Positions 55,461-64,000 of a stretch of DNA of 64,000 bases are shown piece by piece. The stretch spans positions 4,278,001-4,342,000 of the forward strand of contig CM066289.1 in assembly GCA_033816765.1 (NCBI GenBank), in the 5' to 3' direction. The notes under the pieces were generated by a model. It did not search any database. It was given only the letters and a program-made list of their open reading frames with translations, and had not been told where the DNA came from. This DNA is from Nothopassalora personata. Its lineage: Eukaryota; Ascomycota; Dothideomycetes; Mycosphaerellales; Mycosphaerellaceae. A program made the position numbers and the translations under genes. Position 1 is the first letter of the stretch, and each line of letters begins with the position of its first letter.

Positions 55461-57548
55461 ATGGGAACGAATGCCGTCGCCGTTGAAGTGAACCACGTCC
55501 CGACAGCCACCATCCTGACCTGCTTGTGGGCGACGTCAACCCTTTTCTGGAGCGTGTTCACGGAGCCACACAGGACGTTTGCTGCTCGAGTAGTCCTCTT
55601 CCAGCCATTTTGGCTGATTCGAGCTTATCTTAATGATGCCACATGGGTGCAAGATCTCGGCCTTTCGTTGTCCCTACACGGCATCTATTCGCTGCTGACG
55701 GGAGCATGGAGTCTATACACCCCGGACGACATATCTCGATGGCTCAATCCGAAAGACGAAACATTCAAGGTCTACTTGCAAGTGTTTCCTCTCCTTGCTG
55801 GCTGTGCTGTTCTCGCCGCCCTGATTGTTCATCGTGGCCAACAACTCCAAGCCGCCGAGCACACCAAGCCGGTCCGGGAGCAAAGCATTGAAGAAGCACT
55901 TCTCCCACCCCTATTGATCACGAGCCGGACCAGTCACTCCCGCATCTTCCCCGAGAAACACGCCTTTTCGTACTCTTACCTTTTCGCCGGCATTCCTGTT
56001 GGACTTGAAGGTCGTATCGGCAGCGTACTGTCTGTGGACAGCCCGAAGCCGGCGTGGTTCGACATCCGCTCGAAGGATTACCTCAACCGTGGTCACGATA
56101 AGCTTGGGCTCGGCGAGAGGCTCAAGCGTTACCTTCACACGCAAGGCGTGACTGATCGGGATTATGCCTTCGCTTACCTCGTGACGGCTCCGCGATTCCT
56201 GGGCTACAGCTTCAATCCTGTGTCATTTTGGTACATCTACGACTCGGACACGCACCTTAGATACATGATTTTGGAAGTCAACAACACTTTCGACGAGAGG
56301 AGGATGTACTTAGTCGAAGCAGACAAGAAACATGACGACGAGCTCGAGAAGAACTCGCCTTCAGATTCTGAAGCGATCACTTTCACCGACACCTGGAGTA
56401 AAGACTTCCACGTCTCGCCATTCAACAGCAGGAAAGGGTCCTACTCCCTCAAAGCGAAGGACCCCCTCATTGCATTCCAGGAAACGGGTCATCTAGCCAT
56501 CGACAACACAATCGTACTGCGATCCTCGAAAGACCACCCAAAGCTTATCGCACGAGTCTGGTCCCAAGGCACCCCGATTCCCCCCATTGCAGTCTCAACC
56601 TTCCAGCTAGCCCGCTTCATCGTAGCCTGGTGGTGGGTCGGTCTGTTCACCTTCCCCCGAATCGTCTGGGAAGCGCAAAAACTCTTCTTCCGCCGAAAGC
56701 TGCACGTCTGGTACAGACCAGAGACCGCAAAAAGCAGTATCGGAAGAAACTACACAGACGACGAAGCCCTACTGGAAGAAGTCTTCCGAGCGTTCGTAAC
56801 AGATGCCGTGGAGAACACCGATAAGCCACTGCGCCTCATCTACGAACCAGCACACAGCGGCGGTGCAGAGATTGTGCTGTACTCACCTTGCTTCACATAC
56901 GAAGAGGATCATAACAGTACACTTACCCTCAAAGTCCTCTCGCCCGCGTGGTACAGCCGCTTTGTGCACTATGCTCATGCAAAGGAAGCTTTCGACCGCG
57001 AATGTCTCGCTACGAACGACAAGAATCGCACAATTTGCATTGAAGGCGCGCAGAGTCTGCCTGCTTTGCTCAGTGCGTTGAAAGACGCCGCTCAAGGATC
57101 AGACGGACAAGACAAGAGACTAGGCATTGCAGACAGCATTCGATGGAGCATTCTCAGAAATTTACGCTGCCCGCCCGCAGCTGCTAGCTATCCCAGCGAA
57201 ATAAGCATGTCCAGTCCAGATTATGATGTTGTGGACATTCGCTCTTTCCAATTCTCGGAGCTGGACCGGTATGTACAGCGGACGGGCACGGAGGATGATG
57301 CATATCGTCGGATTGTGACGAAACTCTTCATGGCAGAGCGCGCGGCTTTTGGGTTCCCACCTCTCGTGGCGCTGGGAGACTGGATTCTGCGCGCTGCGTT
57401 CGTCGTTACGGCAATGTACTTGGCGGATAGTGCGGATACTTTTGATGTTCTGCGGCCGCGCAGCTTTGTCAGAGCAGATCTAGTCAAGACGGCGGCGTTG
57501 CTGTTCCTGGCGAATGCGGTCCATTCGTGGAGTTTCGCGAAAGGCTGA
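55461..57548 (+). CDS. DUF1365 family protein, membrane-associated
   Basis: An intronless gene of 695 residues. Two or three hydrophobic segments at the N-terminus (ILTCLWATSTLFWSVFTE; LQVFPLLAGCAVLAALIV) and further ones near 385-405 (QLARFIVAWWWVGLFTFPRI) and the C-terminus (RADLVKTAALLFLANAVHSW) suggest membrane association. DUF1365 hallmarks: SRIFPEKHAFSYSYLFAGIP, RFLGYSFNPVSFWYIYD, LEVNNTFDERRMYLVEA, DTWSKDFHVSPFNSRKGSYS. Bacterial DUF1365 proteins are linked to cyclopropane-lipid and desaturase operons, so a lipid role is possible; in fungi the function is unknown. No cyclopropane synthase gene lies nearby in this window. Confidence 0.85.
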   Translation: MGTNAVAVEVNHVPTATILTCLWATSTLFWSVFTEPHRTFAARVVLFQPFWLIRAYLNDATWVQDLGLSLSLHGIYSLLTGAWSLYTPDDISRWLNPKDETFKVYLQVFPLLAGCAVLAALIVHRGQQLQAAEHTKPVREQSIEEALLPPLLITSRTSHSRIFPEKHAFSYSYLFAGIPVGLEGRIGSVLSVDSPKPAWFDIRSKDYLNRGHDKLGLGERLKRYLHTQGVTDRDYAFAYLVTAPRFLGYSFNPVSFWYIYDSDTHLRYMILEVNNTFDERRMYLVEADKKHDDELEKNSPSDSEAITFTDTWSKDFHVSPFNSRKGSYSLKAKDPLIAFQETGHLAIDNTIVLRSSKDHPKLIARVWSQGTPIPPIAVSTFQLARFIVAWWWVGLFTFPRIVWEAQKLFFRRKLHVWYRPETAKSSIGRNYTDDEALLEEVFRAFVTDAVENTDKPLRLIYEPAHSGGAEIVLYSPCFTYEEDHNSTLTLKVLSPAWYSRFVHYAHAKEAFDRECLATNDKNRTICIEGAQSLPALLSALKDAAQGSDGQDKRLGIADSIRWSILRNLRCPPAAASYPSEISMSSPDYDVVDIRSFQFSELDRYVQRTGTEDDAYRRIVTKLFMAERAAFGFPPLVALGDWILRAAFVVTAMYLADSADTFDVLRPRSFVRADLVKTAALLFLANAVHSWSFAKG

Positions 57549-57719
57549 TGCATCAGGCCATTCATTCCATTGTATACACCATCATAGACGAAACTTCAGT
57601 TCCAGCTCGGCCTCGATTACACTCGTACTATTTTGTTCGATCCTCACACTGGCGCCCTCCAACCACCGTTCCACAAGAAGGTCAGCCTCTTTCCCAAACC
57701 TCTCGCATCCTCTCTTCGT

Positions 57720-60003
57720 TCATCCCGCAATAAGCTTCCCCTGCTTCGTATGTCTCTTCTTCGCCGCCGCGCTCGCATTCGGCGCACTCGCATCCACCTG
57801 CCTCTGCTGATTCCTCGTCTTCCTCGGACTATTGGGATGCATATCCGCCATCACCGTCGCACCCACAATGCTCATCAACTCCTTATTCATAGGCGGCTTA
57901 GGCGGTGCTTTAGGCTTGCTAGTAGTCTTGACACGCTTTGGCGGTGGTGGTGCTGCGGCGATTTTCACTGGCGCTGTGACGATGCGGCCCTCCTCGTCGT
58001 AGACGATCTCGTCCTCGGATTGGGCGCGCTTCTTCGAGGCCCGTGCGCCGTCGTCGCCGTTCATGTGGATCTCGGTGTCTCGCTCGGCGGGTGTGGCGAA
58101 GGAGCCGCCGGTGTTGTCGAATTCGGGAGGGACCATGCTTGCTAGGAGGTTTTGGTGTGGCTTGCGCTTCTTGGCTGGTTGTGATTTTGGCTTCTGCTGG
58201 GCCTGAAGGCGTGTTGAAGGTACGCGTGTGTATTGCAGAGGAGGTGGTGCAGCGGTGTGGCTACTAGGCATGCGGAAACCGCCAGCGACGGGCGGTGATG
58301 GGTTTCTCAATGAAGATAGCTCGGAAGAGCTTGTCTCCTCGGTTTGGAAGCCTGGTGGTGATGTTGCTTCCGCATTGGTGGCGGCGCTTGCTCTAGTCAA
58401 CACATTGCGCTGCGGCAACTCCGGCGGAGAGCGGAAGCCGGATGGAGGAGGCGGTGATGGTGATGGAAGGGTATTCTGCACAGGCACTTTCTTGATTCTC
58501 GGAGGTGGCTTTTTGGACGCAGGCTTCTTGAGCTGTGCCCAATGTGGCTTGTCGGCATCAATTTTTAGTTTCCTGGGCTGGATCTTTCTCTTCGGAGGCG
58601 CTTTGACGACCTCGATGGCGCTGTCTTCTGGCGATGTCTCTTTTGGCTTTGATTGGTTTGTCTCAGCTTCTTCGTCGGAGTCTTCATCCTCAAAGACAAT
58701 GTTGCCATACTGGTCCAGGGAGAAGTCGGACGATGAACCATTGTCAGCAGGCTGAGCAGGGATACTGTGGAGACGATCGTTGAAAGTCGACACCGGTGCA
58801 GGACTTATTGCAGTATCTGCTGCATCTTCCTCCGCTCGCATCTCGGCATGCATTTCTGATTTGTGGACGCTGGTAGGTGGGAGCGGTGGAGTCCGCTGGG
58901 GAAGGAACTCCGACACTGCTTGTAACATCATGTTCGAAGGTACATATGTTGGCAGCTGTGGTTCAGAGCTTGGGCTCGCTTGCTGAGAGTCTGTAAGATC
59001 AGCATGCTCCTCCAGAGCAGGCGGCTCCATATTGGTCGGACGCCGGATATGCGAAGTCTCTTGGACCTCATGGTCAAGTTCAGACGGTGCGCGTCGCTCC
59101 TCCCTGGTAGGCAGCTCCAGCTCCATCGGCATAGATACACCCGGACTCTCTTGTACTTCGTCCGTGCCATCAGGGGCTTGCTGATCCTTACGGGAATTTT
59201 GTGGTGATGGTGGCGATGCCGATGGAACCGCTGACTCGACCTGTGTACCATCTGCCATCTCGTCCTCGGGCGTCACCGCTGGAACCTCTTGCTCGACGTC
59301 CGGCCCTAGACTTGAGTTATCTGCAACACCTTGATTATCTGTGACCGTGGGTGGCAGATCCTGCGATGTCTCGAGCGGCGCTGACGCCTCCGCTTCATGT
59401 GTGATCAACTCCAGGTGCTCCACGTCTGATGGGTGAGGCGTTGTTTGTATCAGCAAGCCGAAACCTGGTAGCGGCAGTGTCTGCGTTGACGACGGTGGCT
59501 CGGACATGTCTTCCTCGATCGCATTGTGCACCACCTCAGTGGTCGGCTCGGGTTCCACCATTTCTCGAGCGTGGTCCATCCATGGGTTTTCGAGCAGTTC
59601 GGCGAACTCGGGGGACTTGCGCAGAGCGCCATGCTGTATGTCCTCTGTCGTCGACTGCATCCCGACTGCAGAAGGCAGCGCGTTCGATAGCATCGCGTCG
59701 CCATCGGAGTCTCGCTTGAGGCCGACGGGCCTGTTGGTGGCGTCATGGGGCGCTGCCGGCGAGGAGGAGAGAGGAGATGGACCAAAAAAGGTGTCAAGCT
59801 GTTGCACATGATCCGTTAGCGACAGCCATAATCCAGGTAATGATTGTGATGCACACCTCAGCCATGACTTGGTCAAAGCCCAATTCCTCCATGTCGTCCA
59901 AGCTGTCGTCTACCCTCGGGACGCTGCTCAGTCGGCGAGGCAAGTGGCCGAAGTTGTAAGGGAATGGTGGTTGCGCATTTGGAGATGAGCTGTGTTCAAT
60001 CAT
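57720..60003 (-). CDS. Large, low-complexity nuclear-type hypothetical protein
   Basis: Two minus-strand exons (60003-59857 and 59798-57720) with a 58-bp intron (GTGTGC...ACAG) give 741 residues. The ATG at 60003 starts MIEHSSSPNAQPPF; the first exon has DSLDDMEELGFDQVM. The remainder is Ser/Pro/Glu-rich with acidic stretches (FEDEDSDEEAE) and basic Lys-rich blocks (KAPPKRKIQPRKLKIDAD; KKPASKKPPPRIKKV; QQKPKSQPAKKRKPHQ), plus C-terminal PRKTRNQQRQ. Short conserved-looking segments are SDFSLDQYGNIVFEDE and ASMVPPEFDNTGGSFATPA. No domain is recognised. Nuclear location and a chromatin role are guesses from the basic blocks. Confidence 0.8.
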
Positions 60004-62288
60004 TGGGCGTTTGTGGCTGTGGGTGGGAGCTTGACTGAGGGTGTGGTGGTGTTCAGGGTGCGGGCGAGTGTGATGCGGTTCCGCCCGTGTGAAGTGAGCC
60101 AATTCGTCGTCTATCGTGTGGGCGGTGGCGTTGGCGCTGGCGGTCGGTCGGTGTCCATGTGCTCGCTGTTCAGCACGCCTCTCCCTTATCTGCAAAGCGT
60201 GACAATGCGATGTTTGTGCTCGTGCAGGAGGTGGCGCAAATAGAAGATGCAGCACATGCAGGTGTCAATGGCCATTCGCGGCTTTATGTTGGTCAGGGTG
60301 TAAGCTACATGGTCTACGTCCGAGAAGAGAGTCGCGCGAGGCGGCGAGGGCCGGTGTGAGCTGGAGCGGCTTTAAGTCGTGCTCGTGAGGTCGATACATG
60401 CCTAAAAGCGAAAGTCGCTCGAAGTGAAGAAGCAACATGGCGCAAAGCTGCGACGCCCATTCACCATTGATTACCGGCGTCACCTCTGAATGTTCCCGTT
60501 GCCTGCACATGAGATATCTCGTGAGTGCCTTCAAACGTCCCCACCAATACCAAAGTCCGCAGATCAACTGTTGTATCATCGTGTGTCCCATTCCAACAGT
60601 ATGGGCGATCGATTACGCTCGTGCCTCGGGTCGCTTTCACGTAGGCTTCGAGGAGTATCGCAGGGCACTCAAAAGGGTATGGCATTACCGACCGCCCCCG
60701 ATGTGTCTGCTGGTGCTCCCAGCATCCTGGTCACGCGTCAATCCTATAGCACTCGGAGAAAGCCCAGACTCCACTCACTTCTTGCCAGTCTCGGTCGCGC
60801 AGCAGCCGCAGAAGATTGATGCTGGCCAGCAGACAATCTATGCCCGTCAGCTATGTCATGCGTCCTGCCCATGCCCGCGGACTCTTACTGCCATGACGAT
60901 GCCGACTGCGAATCCGAGTGTAGGCCCGACGACCTTGACGTGGCAAGGGTTCTGATCCGTGCCGCATTGAATGCAGAGAGGGAGAGGAATGAAGCCGCAG
61001 TCTGCCATGATGTCCGGGATGTACTAAATGTGGCTGTGGTATGCGCTGGGATGCTGTGGGAGCTCTCGGGGTGGACGCTGAGGGTCAGGAAGTGATACAC
61101 CGCTGCGCAGGCGATTAGTGTGGTCTATATTACAAGGCAAGAAGAGAAGCAGGCACGGCAGGTATTATCCAGCGCGTCGCCAGAGCTCTTTCCCGCGCAA
61201 ACTGCTCTTGCATCGACATGTCGATCAGAAGCCAGCGAGGTGGGAGCTGTTTCTCGCTAAGGTCGCATGTGGGTTAGCTTTCAGCATATGACGTGAATGA
61301 GCCGGCTTGTTGTTCTGGCGCTCCCACATCAGGCTCTTTGTTTGACGTACTTCCAGTTTGTTCGCACAAGTCAACTTTCACCAGGCACGGCAGCGGAGCA
61401 CCTGCAAGAATCGCTTTGACACTGCCCGGGACATCAGCCATCGAACGCGACCAGATCGATGTGAAGAGCCTGGATCGACGAAGTGCGAACTTGACACGAT
61501 ACTAACGGTCACCGTATCGAGATGACCGCCACCGATAGGATTAACACTAAACAGCTCCAGGGCAATAGTGGTTCTCTCTGGATTGCTACGACGAATTGAA
61601 GCGCAGACGCGTACGAAAACCTTCACTCCTGACCAAGGCTTACGAAGGGTCTAGTGGTCCTACGTCATGCCGTGAAAACGCGTGCTCCAGGGTTTTTGAT
61701 CGCCATGATGATTGTTCAGCAACCCGGTATGCTGTCCAGATTCTACAACGTCTATGGACGCAGAATAGTAATCAAACTGAAGCGCGGCTCGCAGAAACAT
61801 TGATGAGTGATCACGAAAGTCTAACCTTCAATCGACTTGTCCAATTCGCTTAACCGAGAAGCGGACGAGCTTCGGGCATCAGCATTGTGACAGTGTATTG
61901 ACTTCACGTCGAAAGCGTGGACTTAATGCCATGGAATCAATGTCATAGAGCTTCATCATCACGCATGTCGACTTGGGAAGTTCACGGCGATCTCGCCAGG
62001 AACTGTGGACCGCCTTCCAGTCAAAATCGAGACTCCAATACAGAATGCAGCATCCACTAGCGCACAGCGTGCAGGACGGCATATTGGTGCCGCAGCTACC
62101 ATCACCACATGGCGCCAAGGTGATGTGCACATGGCAGACGCGCCGATCAGCCCAAGTATGTGCCACACGCCGTGCTATGGTCCTTTCAATTGCCATTCTA
62201 TGACTTGTTGGATTTTCCTCACCCAGCTCCCCGAGAGGAGGGAAACTTGACCAGCACTCGCTCTGCTGCCGCAGCCGCGGTCGACAGC
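60004..62288. other. Intergenic, no supported gene
   Basis: It holds the leader of the 741-residue protein and the promoter of the MFS gene. Short frames only; the pattern at 60850-61095 gives an 80-codon frame of low support. An acceptor-like TTCCTCACCCAG at 62214-62225 may belong to a 5' exon of the MFS gene. Confidence 0.4.
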
Positions 62289-63891
62289 ATGTCCAAAGCT
62301 GCCGAGAAGCCTCACAGCCAGGATGCAGACGCCGAGTCAATCTTGGAAGCGATCGAAATCGGAAGCAGTCATGACGGCAACTCACAATTGAGAACCAGAG
62401 ACGATGTAGAAAAAGTCACCACCGAGGTCGACAGGGAGCACACAACCGCCACGAGGACAGTCACAGCTCAAGACTGGAATGGTCCCGACGATCCAGACAA
62501 CCCGCAGAACTGGACATTCTTAAAGAAGGCCTGCCACTTTTGGCCCACAGCCATTCTCGCCTTCGCAGTAACAACCGGCTCTTCCCTGATATCGCCCGCC
62601 AATCAAGATCTACAGACCTACTTTGGCATCTCACGCACAGCTGCAATCGTGCCCTTGACAGTCTATGTCGTTGGACTCGGACTTGGACCTATGATTGCCG
62701 CACCACTGAGCGAGTAAGTCAAATACATACACTCGTCTGGGCATCGTGGCTTACACAATGAAGAACCTTTGGGCGATCCTCCGTCTACAAAGTCACCGCA
62801 CCCGTCTACATCCTCTTCCTCGTCGGCGCCGGTCTCTCCAAAACTTTCGCAAGCCTAGTCATCTGTCGTCTCCTAGCCGGCATGGCCGGCGCACCCGTCC
62901 TAGCAGTAGGAGCAGGAACAAACGTTGACCTCTTCAACGCGAAAGACCGCGCTACTTCAACATCGCTCTTCATTATGATGCCGTTTCTTGGCCCTGCCTG
63001 TAAGTCCATCTCCACGATCCCGTCTCTCGCGTTCACTGACGTGGCCATCTAACAGTCGGCCCCCTAATCGGCGGCTTCGCCGCCCAATTCCGCAACTGGC
63101 AGTGGACCGTCTGGTGCAACATCGTCATCGCCGGCTGCGCAATGCTCACCTGCCTCCCCATGCACGAAACGTACAAAAAAGTAATCCTTCAACGCCGCGC
63201 CAAGCGCCTTCACCTCCCGCCCCCTCCTGGCCCTGAAATGGCCAGCGCAGCCTACTGGCAGACTCTTTTCACCACGACCTTGATCCGTCCTCTCCATATG
63301 TTGATCTTCGAGCCAATTGTGCTGTTCCTAGCAGTGTATAATGCTTTCGCCTTCTGTATCATGTTTGCCTTCTTCCCCGCGTTTCCGTACACGTTTGGGA
63401 GGGTTTATGGATTCAATACGTGGCAGACGGGCCTTGCTTTTTTGGGAATTCTTGTGGGAGTCCTGATGGCGGCGGGGACGGCGGTGGTTTGTGATAAGTC
63501 CATCTATCAGAAGCTGCACCGAGAGGCCGTGGAGAAGGGAAAGGGAGGTGTGGCGCCGGAGCATAGGTTGTATGCGGGAATGATGGGGGCTGTCGGCATG
63601 CCGGTTGGGTACGTCCCCCATCATCCATACGAATCTTTTGCTCGCGAGGAGTGCCGAGGGCTAAGCTAACATGATACAGACTCTTCTGGTTCGCCTGGAC
63701 CGCTCGAAGCGATGTGCACTGGAGTTCTCCAATCTTCGCGGGAATTCCCTTCGCCTGGGGGAACTTGGCTCTCTTCCTCTCCAGCAGCATGTACTCCATC
63801 GACGTCTACGGTCCATTAAACGGTGCTTCCGCCATGGCCGCTAATGGTTTGTTGCGATATGTTCTAGGAGGATGTTTTCCGTTGTCGACAG
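62289..63891 (+). CDS. MFS transporter, DHA1 (drug:H+ / polyamine type), 3' end outside the window
   Basis: Membrane exporter of drugs or polyamines. Exons 62289-62713, 62764-62999, 63056-63608 and 63680-63891 join in phase by introns of 50, 56 and 71 bp; a further donor at 63892 (GTAAGG) shows the gene continues beyond the window. The cytosolic N-tail has WNGPDDPDNPQNWTFLKKA, typical of DHA1. Helix 2 and loop read TVYVVGLGLGPMIAAPLSE, then TFGRSSVYK after the first splice, and RLLAGMAGAPVLAVGAGTNV, DLF, FGPLIGGFAAQFRNWQWTVW, FNTWQTGLAFLGILVGVLMA, and WTARSDVHWSSPIFAGIPFA follow. About ten membrane segments are visible. Substrate unknown. The start ATG is the first in this frame, but an upstream exon is possible. 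Confidence 0.88.
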
Positions 63892-63949
63892 GTAAGGTCC
63901 TCTGTCAAACAGATCTAAGCAACTCGCCGTGTCACCAGATCTTAACCGA

Positions 63950-63975
63950 CCCCCCCCCCCCCCCCCCGCGGGGGG
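63950..63975. repeat. Poly-C tract (18 C) followed by GCG and a G run
   Basis: Eighteen C are followed by GC and six G, so the region can fold back (C6-G6 hairpin) and is a classic cause of assembly breaks. It lies in the last intron of the MFS gene, 25 bp from the window end. Confidence 0.85.
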
Positions 63976-64000
63976 CTTTTGCGGAATCTCGACTAATATG

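Noticed and set aside
57514..58755. Plus frames across 57.5-58.8 kb
   Set aside because: They are shadows of the minus-strand 741-residue protein, whose codon pattern and intron are consistent.

Overview
The window looks like nuclear DNA of a filamentous ascomycete (Pezizomycotina, most probably a dothideomycete; the species cannot be told from the sequence). The reasons are small introns of about 50-100 bp with GTRNGY-like donors and CTNAC-like branch points, fungal-only families (PTH11-like membrane proteins, fungal SANT/Myb proteins, S53 sedolisin, NCS1 and DHA1 transporters), and a transposon block with the C-to-T/G-to-A pattern of repeat-induced point mutation (RIP). All intron-exon models were built by eye.

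Layout. 1-2685 is a RIP-degraded repeat block: a Ty3/gypsy chromovirus pol tail, a tRNA-like sequence, a mutated cysteine/coiled-coil ORF on the minus strand and a copia-type LTR. 3.6-5.8 kb holds an O-methyltransferase pseudogene, a small one-TM protein and a cysteine-rich secreted protein whose frame is broken at a 5-bp repeat. 7.5-14.5 kb has adenine phosphoribosyltransferase, a purine/cytosine permease, a PTH11-like membrane protein and a broken 2EXR/F-box-like gene. 15-25 kb has an unusual protein kinase with an in-frame TGA just before its start, a Ted1/Cdc1-type phosphoesterase and a 1244-residue disordered protein. 28.5-35.8 kb carries three SANT/Myb-type DNA-binding proteins in a row on the minus strand, separated by about 2 kb each. 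37.7-46.5 kb has an NDUFAF3-like complex I assembly factor, a frameshifted RING gene, a frameshifted GH47 alpha-mannosidase and a CCDC124-like ribosome factor. 47-64 kb has the survivin-type BIR1 gene, convergent secreted M28 and S53 peptidases, a 499-bp (AAT)n microsatellite, a DUF1365 protein, a large disordered protein and an MFS transporter that runs off the right edge.

Function. Most genes are unrelated housekeeping or surface/secretory functions: purine salvage plus purine uptake (APRT and the NCS1 permease are neighbours), ER/secretory glycoprotein processing (Ted1-like, GH47), extracellular protein digestion (M28, S53) and chromosome segregation (Bir1). Several genes are interrupted at short tandem repeats or homopolymers; real pseudogenisation, unstable alleles and assembly errors cannot be told apart from sequence alone. 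Gene density is low from 25 to 28 kb and from 40 to 43 kb. I did not find a convincing new molecular system. The strongest leads are the SANT trio, the repeat-interrupted cysteine-rich secreted protein, the TGA-ATG junction of the kinase and the RIP-marked tRNA-like element.
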